Notes under the pieces: model-generated
Told to the model about the DNA's origin: nothing
Seen by the model: the letters and a program-made list of their open reading frames with translations, nothing else
Database searches by the model: none
Part shown: positions 16,411 to 24,049 of the stretch, piece by piece
Layout of the letters: the number at the start of each line of letters is the position of its first letter
Numbering within the stretch: the first letter of the stretch is position 1
IMG/VR virus record: IMGVR_UViG_3300005265_000744
Coordinates: 1-46,010 of that record
Source: a virus
Direction: 5' to 3' (one strand)
DNA length: 46,010 bases
Made by a program: the position numbers and the translations under genes

Positions 16411-17307
16411 ATGAAGTCTGCAATAAAGCTAATAATTAATGGTTATTACAGGACTGGCACCACTATACTAGCTAGGATTATCAAGCTTTCAAATCCTGAA
16501 ATCATAGTTCTTCACGAGCCAACCTCAGTCATTCTCTGTCATGAGCTTAGGAAATGGCGACGTGGTACGCCACATCCACTGCATGGCTTTGACGTGTATG
16601 AGGACTATTTCGAACTTGGTGAAGATTTCATTAGTGAGCTCTGTAAGGTCTGGAGAGAATACAGCTTCATAAGAGAGCCACACATGGTGATAAAAATTGT
16701 TGATTTCATTAACAACTACTGTTTGAGGACCGGTAGACAAACTGTGTTAAAGCTTAACCAAGCTTTTCTCTGCTTATCTACGCTTGCTGAGAAGTTCAAC
16801 ACTATTGTAATTCATATTTATAGGGATCCTGCCGAAACCCTCTATGACCAAGTCTTTCCAGAGTGGCAGAATGACCTGCATGCTGTCGAGGAGGCTCTGC
16901 TAAGAGGAAATGAAAAGTATCTACACATTATTGGCTTTTGGCTAGATCCGCTTTACGAGGAGCTTAGCAGGACAGTACCTGTAAAAGAGGTGGCAGCATG
17001 TGGTAAAGTTTACCGTTTCCTAATAGTGTACCTGACACTAAACACTATTGCTGTCAAACTGTGTGAACAAACTGATAAATGCGTGGTTGTTAGGTTTGAG
17101 GACATTGTAGATAAGCCACATCTCTTCAAGAAGCTTATCGAAAGCAGAACCGATCTAAAAATCAGAGATGATCACTTACAAATCTTGAAGAGGTCTAAAG
17201 CCATAAAAGCTCCTGATTTCTTACGAAAGGCAGTCAAAGAAGCTATGCAGTTCCTAGAACTGCGTGAACCTGATATACCACCTCTAGAAGAAATTGTAAA
17301 TAGGTGA
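16411..17307 (+). CDS. Sulfotransferase-like P-loop protein
   Basis: This 298-residue protein starts with INGYYRTGTTILARII (about residues 9-24), the PAPS-binding 5'-phosphosulfate loop of sulfotransferases (G-x2-RTGTT). VIHIYRDPAETLYDQ (about 133-147) fits the 3'-phosphate-binding motif, except that the usual Ser is not obvious. A helical C-terminus follows. Sulfotransferases move sulfate from PAPS to sugars or proteins. A virus could use this to modify its own glycoproteins or host surface glycans. It lies next to a methyltransferase and shares the genome with two glycosyltransferases. Another P-loop kinase-like role is possible but less likely. Confidence 0.7.
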   Translation: MKSAIKLIINGYYRTGTTILARIIKLSNPEIIVLHEPTSVILCHELRKWRRGTPHPLHGFDVYEDYFELGEDFISELCKVWREYSFIREPHMVIKIVDFINNYCLRTGRQTVLKLNQAFLCLSTLAEKFNTIVIHIYRDPAETLYDQVFPEWQNDLHAVEEALLRGNEKYLHIIGFWLDPLYEELSRTVPVKEVAACGKVYRFLIVYLTLNTIAVKLCEQTDKCVVVRFEDIVDKPHLFKKLIESRTDLKIRDDHLQILKRSKAIKAPDFLRKAVKEAMQFLELREPDIPPLEEIVNR

Positions 17308-17311
17308 CAAC

Positions 17312-17500
17312 ATGGACACCACAATAATAGTACAGATAATAGCATTTGGATTCTCTCTAAATTCGGCACTTCTACTTTGGCTAGTCAAGAAAGTACTTGA
17401 GAACTCGCGTGATATAGCTGAAATCAAGGCTCTTATGAAAATTATTGTGCACAAGGTACTAAATGTTGAATTAAATTGTAACTCTAACAGGAGACAATGA
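17312..17500 (+). CDS. Small single-span membrane protein, 62 residues
   Basis: It has an N-terminal hydrophobic segment (about residues 5-27) and a charged, helical C-terminal half. It starts 4 bases after the sulfotransferase-like gene, and its stop overlaps the next start (ATGA). The layout (one N-terminal membrane helix plus a cytoplasmic helix) is the same general type as the rudivirus pyramid protein, but the sequence is too short to claim homology. Confidence 0.6.
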   Translation: MDTTIIVQIIAFGFSLNSALLLWLVKKVLENSRDIAEIKALMKIIVHKVLNVELNCNSNRRQ

Positions 17501-17670
17501 GATGCAAGATTATTAAGAGACTATATTCAATTCAGAAACCTGAATCTCGATCCCTCAATTCTAGGTTCTTCGAAGTTTCGAGTAGGTGGTGTCCTGTAAG
17601 ACAGGACGTAGTAGTTATAGATAATGATGTTGAGATCATTGACAATGAGGTGGTTTACATCGGTTGTTGA
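17497..17670 (+). CDS. Short protein, 57 residues, coupled to the 17312 gene
   Basis: An open frame starts at the ATG that overlaps the stop of the 62-residue gene (ATGA) and ends at TGA 17668-17670. The product is basic at the N-terminus (MRCKIIKRLYSIQ) and acidic later (VVIDNDVEIIDNEVVYI). It overlaps the next gene by 26 bases. The tight coupling on both sides supports a real gene, but no family is known. Confidence 0.5.
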   Translation: MRCKIIKRLYSIQKPESRSLNSRFFEVSSRWCPVRQDVVVIDNDVEIIDNEVVYIGC

Positions 17671-17875
17671 TTGTGATGGAGATCAAATAGTAACTGTCAG
17701 GTGTGAGGACATCTGTTCTGAACAATGCAGGAAGTATGCAACCAAAAAGACAAACATGATGATTCAACATGACCCTAAGCTCAAGGCTCTTTACAACATG
17801 ATTTGGTATGGATTTTATGACGAATGTTTCAATCTTTGCATGGTAAAATGTCAGGAACAATACAGTAAAGGCTGA
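17645..17875 (+). CDS. Small Cys-rich protein, 76 residues
   Basis: It most likely starts at ATG 17645 (MRWFTSVVDCDGD), with an alternative at 17624. Seven Cys occur in spaced pairs (C-x9-C-x3-C-x3-C pattern early, then C-x3-C-x3-C late), suggesting metal binding or disulfides. It overlaps the previous gene and is the last of a four-gene chain beginning at 16411. Confidence 0.55.
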   Translation: MRWFTSVVDCDGDQIVTVRCEDICSEQCRKYATKKTNMMIQHDPKLKALYNMIWYGFYDECFNLCMVKCQEQYSKG

Positions 17876-17930
17876 AGTAAAACTAAATCTAATCCCAAAT
17901 TTGAGAGATGTACATTTTTAGCCACCATTT

Positions 17931-17955
17931 TACTACACCTAGCTGAGGTGTAGTA
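17931..17955. promoter_or_regulatory. Class C palindrome upstream of the DpdA-like gene
   Basis: Arms TACTACACCT and AGGTGTAGTA flank a 5-base centre, and the element ends 2 bases before ATG 17958. An almost identical copy lies at 36925-36949 before the primase gene, and a looser copy at 45778-45805. A CCCAAATTTG element at about 17893 is also shared with class B promoters. Confidence 0.75.
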
Positions 17956-17957
17956 GA

Positions 17958-19103
17958 ATGCCAAGCGTCTGGTATGATCCCAAGAGGCGAAGATGGGTTA
18001 TTCGCCTATCCAGAAACAAAACACGAACACTTGGACTATGGTCAGGTTTCAAAGAAGCACACTCATTTATTGCAAGCCGGATTACAGGCAAATTTAAATT
18101 CTTCTTCGTTATATCATCTGCCGATGTCCTAAACATAGCCAAGGCATTCATACATCTAAAACAAGTAGTACCAGATCTCACAAGGAAGATAGGTCTCCTG
18201 TTCTCGTTTGCAAACTTTGCAAAGATTAATGATCGAGGTAGGGTAATTGGCTATGACAGAGAGACTCTAGAGGCAATGAAGATGCTTAAGGAACATGGAT
18301 TTGAGATCATGGTAGATTCAGGTGCTTTCCACGTTTTAGCACGTAAGATTCCTGTTGAGAAGTTCCTGAGCTACATAGACGACTACATCAGATTTGTCAA
18401 TGAGCACCTTGACCTAATTGATTGGTTTGTAACAGCGGATATACCATGTGATGCACGTCCTGCAAAAGAAATCCAAGAAATGCCAAACAGATGGAAAATC
18501 GAGCAAACCGTCAAGAATACAATCTACATCATTGACAGGTGTCAGGATCCCAGGAAGTTAATCGCTGTGGTACAGGGCTATAATGTACACGAGTATGTCT
18601 ACTGCTGTGATCTACTTAGACAACACGGGATTATTACTGCTAGGACAGGCGTTGGTAGTCTCTGTATCAGGAAGTATGACGGCTCTGAGGTATTAATTGT
18701 TGCTGACATACTCGATAACGTTAAGAAAAACTTGCCACAATGGGTCAAACTCCACGCATTTGGACTCAACGTCAAATTCCTACAACACAAGGAAATAGCA
18801 GAGAAGCTCTATTCAAGCGACTCCGCAGCATGGTCTTTCTCATATACAAGATTTGGCAGAGTAACCCTCGTTAGTCAGGACGGAGACTTTGTCGAACTCG
18901 ACTTAAACCTACACAAGTACCTGTACCGCGCAGTCAAGTTACTTGAGATGGTTGGCTACGACAGGAAAGAGGTTGAGACACTTAAGCAGCTTGCATACCA
19001 TGCTGGACTTAGATCTGAGCGGGTTCTCCGTGACCGCATCCTGATCTACAAGCTGCTAATACTAACTTATCTAAGTAAGTTAAGTCAACTTGGTCTACTC
19101 TAG
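17958..19103 (+). CDS. DpdA-like tRNA-guanine-transglycosylase-fold enzyme (putative DNA 7-deazaguanine transglycosylase)
   Basis: This 381-residue protein has a TGT-type barrel. VDSGAF (119-124) matches the TGT S-DSGGF motif with its catalytic Asp, VVQG (204-207) the substrate-binding IVQG, and GVGSLC (231-236) the GLAVGE loop. LHAFGLN (265-271) and SSDSAAW (286-292, D288) fit the nucleophile region of phage DpdA proteins. DpdA enzymes swap guanine in DNA for preQ0 or a related base. Residues 1-45 (WYDPKRRRWVIRLSRN and then LGLWSGFKEA) resemble an AP2 or integrase-arm DNA-binding domain, which would favour DNA over tRNA as substrate. The YhhQ-like transporter at 5139 could supply the base. 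The gene is controlled by a class C palindrome. Confidence 0.82.
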   Translation: MPSVWYDPKRRRWVIRLSRNKTRTLGLWSGFKEAHSFIASRITGKFKFFFVISSADVLNIAKAFIHLKQVVPDLTRKIGLLFSFANFAKINDRGRVIGYDRETLEAMKMLKEHGFEIMVDSGAFHVLARKIPVEKFLSYIDDYIRFVNEHLDLIDWFVTADIPCDARPAKEIQEMPNRWKIEQTVKNTIYIIDRCQDPRKLIAVVQGYNVHEYVYCCDLLRQHGIITARTGVGSLCIRKYDGSEVLIVADILDNVKKNLPQWVKLHAFGLNVKFLQHKEIAEKLYSSDSAAWSFSYTRFGRVTLVSQDGDFVELDLNLHKYLYRAVKLLEMVGYDRKEVETLKQLAYHAGLRSERVLRDRILIYKLLILTYLSKLSQLGLL

Positions 19104-19138
19104 TTAAACAGCTTAACGGACGTAGTAAAGCTTAAATA

Positions 19139-19152
19139 TTCCCACGTAGGAA
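19139..19152. promoter_or_regulatory. Class F near-palindrome upstream of the 19165 gene
   Basis: TTCCCACGTAGGAA follows directly after a CTTAAATAT TATA box (19131-19139) and lies 12 bases before the ATG. A similar TTCCAACGTAGGGA precedes the gene at 20055. The central ACGT with TTCC/GGAA arms suggests an operator. Confidence 0.6.
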
Positions 19153-19164
19153 AACAACACAGCC

Positions 19165-20031
19165 ATGAAAGCAGTGGTACATGCAAAGACCTCAAAGACA
19201 ACAAGAAAGGTTTGGATCAAGGTTGTAATTCACATTAACGGTCTTGAGGCAAACCTAATCGAGATAAGAGGTAATGCAACGTACTACTTGAGGAAGCTCT
19301 TCAAGGCAATCAACATGGGCTATGACAAGAAGGAGAAGTCATGGCATAAAGCATTCCTACCTATTAGAGCAGCATTGGACCTTGTAGCATTGCTAATGAA
19401 GGCAGGTTTTGAAGTCAGAGAGGTTTGCGAGAAGCTCAACATTATCTCATACTACATGGAGTATGAGGGAGACATTGGAGAGCTAGAAAAGTTTGCTGAG
19501 AATGTTGCAGCAAAAATTGAAGAGATCAAGAATAGCAGAAAGTCCAGGTCAATATTGACAAGCGATGTTGTCGAGGTCCTAGGAGAGTTCAGGACGGAGG
19601 TACCACTACCAAAGAGAACACGTATGTTGCTATGGCTGCTTGAGCAGCTCAATGAGGACCTAGGCAAGCTAGATGTTGGAATCTTTGCAAAAGGTGGTAC
19701 AGATGGCAGGTTCGTATGGCTAGCAGAGATGCTAATTGTGAGGTACCTGTACAGGCTCCTGAAGATCTATCCAGAATTTGATGCTGTATTGCACGAGGCA
19801 TATCTAGGAATCTACCTCTTAAAGAAGAGCAGGTTTGGCGAGAACAAGTACTACACTAGATGGTACATAATGTTTAAGAGACCATACTACTGGTTTAACA
19901 CAACGATCATCATAACAAAGGATAAGAAAGTTTATGACGCAGCCGTGATAGAAGGCAAAAAGTATCTAAATGCATCAGCAATATTCGAGCTCAAAAACAT
20001 GTGGATTAAGCCTAATAGCAAAATACGTTAA
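19165..20031 (+). CDS. Hypothetical protein, 288 residues
   Basis: I do not recognise the whole protein. Residues about 30-65 (LIEIRGNATYYLRKLFKAI, then GYDKKEKSWHKA) resemble a small module in which a flexible Thr/Tyr-x-Leu helix is followed by a G-[FY]-x-D-x3-K-x-W hairpin, seen in some nucleic-acid-binding proteins. The rest is helical with an aromatic C-terminal region. It is leaderless after TATA 19131-19139 and has a class F operator. Confidence 0.65.
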   Translation: MKAVVHAKTSKTTRKVWIKVVIHINGLEANLIEIRGNATYYLRKLFKAINMGYDKKEKSWHKAFLPIRAALDLVALLMKAGFEVREVCEKLNIISYYMEYEGDIGELEKFAENVAAKIEEIKNSRKSRSILTSDVVEVLGEFRTEVPLPKRTRMLLWLLEQLNEDLGKLDVGIFAKGGTDGRFVWLAEMLIVRYLYRLLKIYPEFDAVLHEAYLGIYLLKKSRFGENKYYTRWYIMFKRPYYWFNTTIIITKDKKVYDAAVIEGKKYLNASAIFELKNMWIKPNSKIR

Positions 20032-20032
20032 A

Positions 20033-20046
20033 TTCCAACGTAGGGA
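20033..20046. promoter_or_regulatory. Class F near-palindrome upstream of the 20055 gene
   Basis: TTCCAACGTAGGGA starts 2 bases after the upstream stop codon and ends 8 bases before ATG 20055. It matches 11 of 14 positions of the site at 19139. No clear TATA box stands between the two genes, so it may act on readthrough transcription. Confidence 0.45.
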
Positions 20047-20054
20047 TTTGAGTT

Positions 20055-20219
20055 ATGACATTGAGAAAGCCTGAGAGAACCTATATAGCAGAGGTCAAGG
20101 GACGACTAAAGAATGGTAAATACCTTGAGGGATATGTAACACTTCATATCAGCTTGCCTGCTGACCTAGTTGGTAAACGAGTTAAAATTCATGTTAAAAT
20201 TGAGCCACTTGAACAGTAA
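20055..20219 (+). CDS. Small strand-rich protein, 54 residues, paralogue of the 7550 product
   Basis: An open frame runs from ATG 20055 to TAA 20217-20219. The product contains HISLPADLVGKRVKIHVKIE, which aligns with TITVPRDWVGKNVKIIVKLI of the 62-residue protein at 7550. Conservation between two distant copies supports both as real genes. The fold may be AbrB-like or another small beta dimer, but this is not established. Confidence 0.65.
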   Translation: MTLRKPERTYIAEVKGRLKNGKYLEGYVTLHISLPADLVGKRVKIHVKIEPLEQ

Positions 20220-20221
20220 TC

Positions 20222-20257
20222 CCAAATTTGGTAATACTTAAAAGCTAGCATGCTAAC
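20222..20257 (+). promoter_or_regulatory. Class B promoter module of the 20270 gene
   Basis: CCAAATTTGG (20222-20231), TAATACTTAAAAG as BRE/TATA, then GCTAGCATGCTAAC (20244-20257), then 12 bases to ATG 20270. It differs from the 7432 palindrome at one base. Confidence 0.8.
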
Positions 20258-20269
20258 ATTATCACAGCC

Positions 20270-20947
20270 ATGAGAATGGAGAGACCACTAGTGCCAAAGA
20301 CGGCTATTGCAAAGATCAGGAGAACACTTACAAAGCGTCTACCACAGGAAGTTGCAGAAAAGACAGTTGTACTAATCCAGAAAGCATTAGAGCAGTTTAT
20401 TACGCTACATAACGACTACTACGCTCCTGATTATCAGTACTATAAGATTAGACTATTTGATGTTGTAAGGTTAACTCCATCTCAAACATTGGCAATGTTA
20501 GCTATCCTGAGACATGAAGCAGAGTATCCTGCAGAGAGAGCAATACCTCCATCTGAAAAAGTCTTTGAGAACTTCTGGATACCAATTGCATACATATTTG
20601 TTGGACTAGCAGAAGATCTAGAGACAAAGGAAAAGACAGTCGTTACAAGGTATAAGCTTTGGAATTTTGCAAAGAGACTAGAGTGTAAAGGAACAGAGAA
20701 TATGCCTGATGTATTTGAAGAGCAGGAAAATGCTGACTTCATGAAGAGGCAATGGGCTGTTTTTAATACAGCCGTGAAGATCGAGCTGTACTTTTGGTGG
20801 AGCGACTATGCAAAACTACCAAAGAGTCTATACACATTTGGAAAGCTAGTTGATGATTATGGAGTACTGCTAATCATAACTGAAGATGAAATTATTGCCT
20901 TCATGTTACTATTCAAAGCTTTTGAATTAGGAGATCAACAACAATAA
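20270..20947 (+). CDS. Hypothetical protein, 225 residues
   Basis: I do not recognise this protein. It is helical and rich in aromatic residues, with no Cys pairs, membrane segments or enzyme motifs. The class B promoter groups it with the methyltransferase at 6898 and the zinc-ribbon protein at 21431. It converges with 20956-21333. Confidence 0.65.
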   Translation: MRMERPLVPKTAIAKIRRTLTKRLPQEVAEKTVVLIQKALEQFITLHNDYYAPDYQYYKIRLFDVVRLTPSQTLAMLAILRHEAEYPAERAIPPSEKVFENFWIPIAYIFVGLAEDLETKEKTVVTRYKLWNFAKRLECKGTENMPDVFEEQENADFMKRQWAVFNTAVKIELYFWWSDYAKLPKSLYTFGKLVDDYGVLLIITEDEIIAFMLLFKAFELGDQQQ

Positions 20948-20955
20948 GCCAACAA

Positions 20956-21333
20956 CTACTTGACTTTTATAAGTAGTCCAACTCTGTGCAAATACTCTTT
21001 GAATAGGTTTCTACACTCTTTTGGTAGTAGACCTAGAACATGCTTTAGTGCCATTGCAAATTCAAAATTCAGTAGATATCCATCTTCGTCAACAAAAGTA
21101 AAGTCGACCATCACAGGTAGAGCGGGACCACCTCTAAGTATCAACAATTCTCGTAGCTTAGTCTTATGCAAATTACTAATTGTTGGTCTTATTTCCTCTA
21201 GAAATTCGAGCAATCCTTGAATCAGAGCAGTGATGCATGGCCTTTTTGTTTCTTGACAAAGCTCTATCGCTACCTCGATATCACGTTTGACCTGTAGTAA
21301 TTCCTGTTTGAGTCCCGCTAAACTGTTTGCCAT
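20956..21333 (-). CDS. Hypothetical protein, 125 residues
   Basis: I do not recognise this protein. Its N-terminal 50 residues form a likely coiled coil or helical hairpin (LKQELLQVKRDIEVAIELCQ). A strand pair (VMVDFTFVDEDGYLLNFEFA) and a further helix follow. It starts at ATG 21333, divergent from the class B promoter at 21381. Confidence 0.6.
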   Translation of the reverse strand: MANSLAGLKQELLQVKRDIEVAIELCQETKRPCITALIQGLLEFLEEIRPTISNLHKTKLRELLILRGGPALPVMVDFTFVDEDGYLLNFEFAMALKHVLGLLPKECRNLFKEYLHRVGLLIKVK

Positions 21334-21380
21334 GCTAATGAGTATTACTACCTGCCATGTATATAGGTAGCTGGCCTAAT

Positions 21381-21418
21381 CCCAAATATGGGTAAAGCTT
21401 AAAAGTTAGCACGCTAAC
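21381..21418 (+). promoter_or_regulatory. Class B promoter module of the 21431 gene
   Basis: CCCAAATATGGG (21381-21392), TAAAGCTTAAAAG as BRE/TATA, then GTTAGCACGCTAAC (21405-21418), then 12 bases to ATG 21431. The upstream box here is itself a near-perfect inverted repeat. Confidence 0.8.
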
Positions 21419-21430
21419 CTACTCCTGGAC

Positions 21431-22336
21431 ATGAACGCGAGAAAGGTCTACACCTACGAGATCACAGATCTAATCCCAAGACTAACCGAGAAAACAGTCA
21501 GGAAAGGAAGGAACAAGTACAGATACAAATCACTAGTAGTCGAAGTCTATGGCAGTAAACTGCCTGATGACCTAAAGGTGCTACTATCTGGAGTAGGCAA
21601 GAAGAACGGTACAAAGGTTAGAGTCAAGGCAAAGCTAGTGATCGAGGTTGAGGTTGATGTAGAGAAGTTTGCTACAGAGAAAGAGTTTGAGAGAAAGGTT
21701 TGGGTTGTGGAGTCAGGAATCTATCGCGGTTACATAAACTACCTGAAGGCTGACATGGACCACTATGAAGTGATTGAGATTGTTGTAAGACCTGATAACA
21801 CAATCAAATTCAGGAAGATCTACAGTGATTATGGTCCAGGAGCTCTTGACAGGATTAGAGAGAAGTTTGGTGATATACCACACCTATTTGCACTACCGCT
21901 ATTTAGAGCATTAGGAGAGATTAGCGAGTACCTACACAGGATAATTGAGGATGAGAAGAGGTGTCCTGTATGCGGCTCTAAGCTGTTAGCTCTAGCAAAG
22001 AAGGGTCGATACAGCGATGACTACACAAAGATTAACATGTGGCATACAGGCTACTCGAGAGATATACATGAGATAAACAAGTACAAGTGTGTCGTCTGTG
22101 ACACAGAATATCTAGTTGAGTATGAGACATGGGATGCGAGATCTGTCCTGAACTGGAGAATTGCTGTTGTAAAAGATGGAAAGACCTACGAGGCCGCGAA
22201 ATATGGCATTACTGATGATGATAGTCTATACAGCTACTACCGTGGTATAGCAAAGCTTGCACAAGCACTTGGCATCCTAAAGATTGTGACATCTGACCCA
22301 TTTGAAGCACTAAACAATCTAATGCCACTTTCATAA
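21431..22336 (+). CDS. Zinc-ribbon-containing hypothetical protein, 301 residues
   Basis: Two knuckles, CPVCGS (about residues 178-183) and CVVCDTEY (about 219-226), form a likely zinc ribbon. The N-terminal 120 residues are strand-rich and basic, and the C-terminus is helical. No nuclease or polymerase motif is visible. Class B promoter control suggests a regulatory or early role. Confidence 0.65.
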   Translation: MNARKVYTYEITDLIPRLTEKTVRKGRNKYRYKSLVVEVYGSKLPDDLKVLLSGVGKKNGTKVRVKAKLVIEVEVDVEKFATEKEFERKVWVVESGIYRGYINYLKADMDHYEVIEIVVRPDNTIKFRKIYSDYGPGALDRIREKFGDIPHLFALPLFRALGEISEYLHRIIEDEKRCPVCGSKLLALAKKGRYSDDYTKINMWHTGYSRDIHEINKYKCVVCDTEYLVEYETWDARSVLNWRIAVVKDGKTYEAAKYGITDDDSLYSYYRGIAKLAQALGILKIVTSDPFEALNNLMPLS

Positions 22337-22378
22337 GGCCGTTAACCTTTTTACTTTAGAATTAAACTTTCTTACAGC

Positions 22379-22552
22379 ATGAATGTAAAGCAGATTATAG
22401 ACGAAATTAAAAAGAAATTAGATGAACTTGCAAGTCTAATCGAGCAGAGAGACAGAGAGTCAGATTTCTCAAAGCGCATGGAAATCGAGGACAAGATTAT
22501 CCGTATCTACCTAGAAATCAATAGAAAGCTCGCAGACCTAATATCTAGCTAG
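22379..22552 (+). CDS. Short coiled-coil protein, 57 residues
   Basis: An open frame runs from ATG 22379 to TAG 22550-22552 and encodes a single heptad-patterned helix (IIDEIKKKLDELASLIEQ, later IIRIYLEINRKLADLI). The next gene starts 2 bases later, so it probably leads a structural operon. TTAACCTTTTTACTTTAG upstream may hold the TATA box. Confidence 0.6.
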   Translation: MNVKQIIDEIKKKLDELASLIEQRDRESDFSKRMEIEDKIIRIYLEINRKLADLISS

Positions 22553-22554
22553 TA

Positions 22555-23703
22555 ATGGCATACACATTTAATCCATTTGAGGACAATGAGCTTGTTTGGT
22601 GGAAAAAGAAGCTCTATCAAAAGCAGGATTGGCTAGTTCTCTGGGATAGATTCTTTCAAATTGACGAACTTCTGTTCAAAGACATCTCACTGACAACAGC
22701 AATCTCACATATTCTAGCTATTAAGGTTAAGTGGGATTTTGGAATTGAAGTTGAGATTCCATTTAGTGTTGCACCACCTCCTGAAATGCCTGAGTGGCTT
22801 AAGCAGACGAGGTACCCAACCTACCAGAAGGCAGTATATGGAAAGTCGACCTATGGGACAAGTTATTATGATCCTGAACAATGGCGTGAGGCTGTTAAAA
22901 AGCTGTTCTTCTATGCTATTACACAGGGCTATAGGTACACGACAGGCACGAACGAGTACAAAGGCTTTGGCAAAGGTGAAATTATTCGTGAAGGAATTAG
23001 CTTTGATAAGCTAAGCAGAGTTTCCATGCTTGTCTATGTGATTACTGAGGCTCCGTTCTGTGGCTTTGTAATACCTGGATTAACAAAAATTGCACCTTGT
23101 TATAAAAAGGAAGGTACATGGGTCACAAAAATCGGGGTCACAACTCCTGAAGGATATGCCTTCGAGACCGAGGTCTCATACATTTGGGAAATTAGCCATG
23201 GTCATATTTGTGGGATTTCTGCCTGTGGCATATCAAGAGCAGTTGGTTATAGAGGTATTAAGCCAAAGCCAATAGTGCCTATCGAGGCTGCAGATTGGAT
23301 CTTCAAAGACGTGAGATTCCAGCATGCTAGGTTCATTGCAAACTTGACAGCAATGAAACTGCCTAGAGCACCAACACTCCAGAAGACAACATGGACTGAG
23401 GAATATGCAAGATGGACTACACTAGTCAAGCTATGTGAACGTAGGCTCAGAGCATACCTAGAGAAGAGAGGTATTGACCCAATGCAGATAAATGCATATC
23501 TTGACTTTCTCAGAGAGCTGCTATTTGGCAGAGTCAAGAAGCATAGACCTGGAAAGAGAGGTTTCGTCTACCTGTATGAGGAGAAGTTCCTGAACTATCT
23601 AATTGGGAAGTACGTGCGAATGGGCTTGAATGAGAAGATCCTCAGAGAGATAATCGACTTGTTCATTGATGTTGCTAGGCACGTGTGGCAACAAAGGCTT
23701 TAA
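22555..23703 (+). CDS. Hypothetical protein, 382 residues, probable virion-associated
   Basis: I do not recognise this protein. It is rich in Trp, Tyr and Phe in the first half, with a mixed beta middle (about residues 150-240) and a helical C-terminus. It starts 2 bases after the coiled-coil gene and leads the plus-strand region that later contains the coat and appendage-like genes. No catalytic motif was found. Confidence 0.65.
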   Translation: MAYTFNPFEDNELVWWKKKLYQKQDWLVLWDRFFQIDELLFKDISLTTAISHILAIKVKWDFGIEVEIPFSVAPPPEMPEWLKQTRYPTYQKAVYGKSTYGTSYYDPEQWREAVKKLFFYAITQGYRYTTGTNEYKGFGKGEIIREGISFDKLSRVSMLVYVITEAPFCGFVIPGLTKIAPCYKKEGTWVTKIGVTTPEGYAFETEVSYIWEISHGHICGISACGISRAVGYRGIKPKPIVPIEAADWIFKDVRFQHARFIANLTAMKLPRAPTLQKTTWTEEYARWTTLVKLCERRLRAYLEKRGIDPMQINAYLDFLRELLFGRVKKHRPGKRGFVYLYEEKFLNYLIGKYVRMGLNEKILREIIDLFIDVARHVWQQRL

Positions 23704-23730
23704 CACCTTATACTAACAAAACAATAGTGA

Positions 23731-24000
23731 ATGAGCAACGTTGTTGAGAGAGCTGAGGAGTACAAAGGTTGGCAGTATATCCCTTTTGATAAGCTAAGAG
23801 AGCTTGAAGAACAGGAATTCGAAGTTGATTGTGACGGTGAAAAAGTCAGGTTAAAACCTCTGAAGGTTTGGACAACAGCTACAGCAGGGTCTTTTGGCAG
23901 TGTTATAGCAGTTTTCAAATGTCCTAACGGCAAGAAAGTTACGAAATGCCTTGGCTATACTTATCGACCGTTGACGGAGTTCTTTCCATTTGTTTGGTAG
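23731..24000 (+). CDS. Hypothetical protein, 89 residues
   Basis: A small mixed alpha/beta protein with four Cys (VDCDGE, FKCPNGKKVTKC). It sits between two putative structural genes in the same direction. There is no known family. Confidence 0.55.
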   Translation: MSNVVERAEEYKGWQYIPFDKLRELEEQEFEVDCDGEKVRLKPLKVWTTATAGSFGSVIAVFKCPNGKKVTKCLGYTYRPLTEFFPFVW

Positions 24001-24049
24001 GGTCTACGCTTGACTTTTTATACTTGTTGAAGATTTTTCTTGAGGGTCT

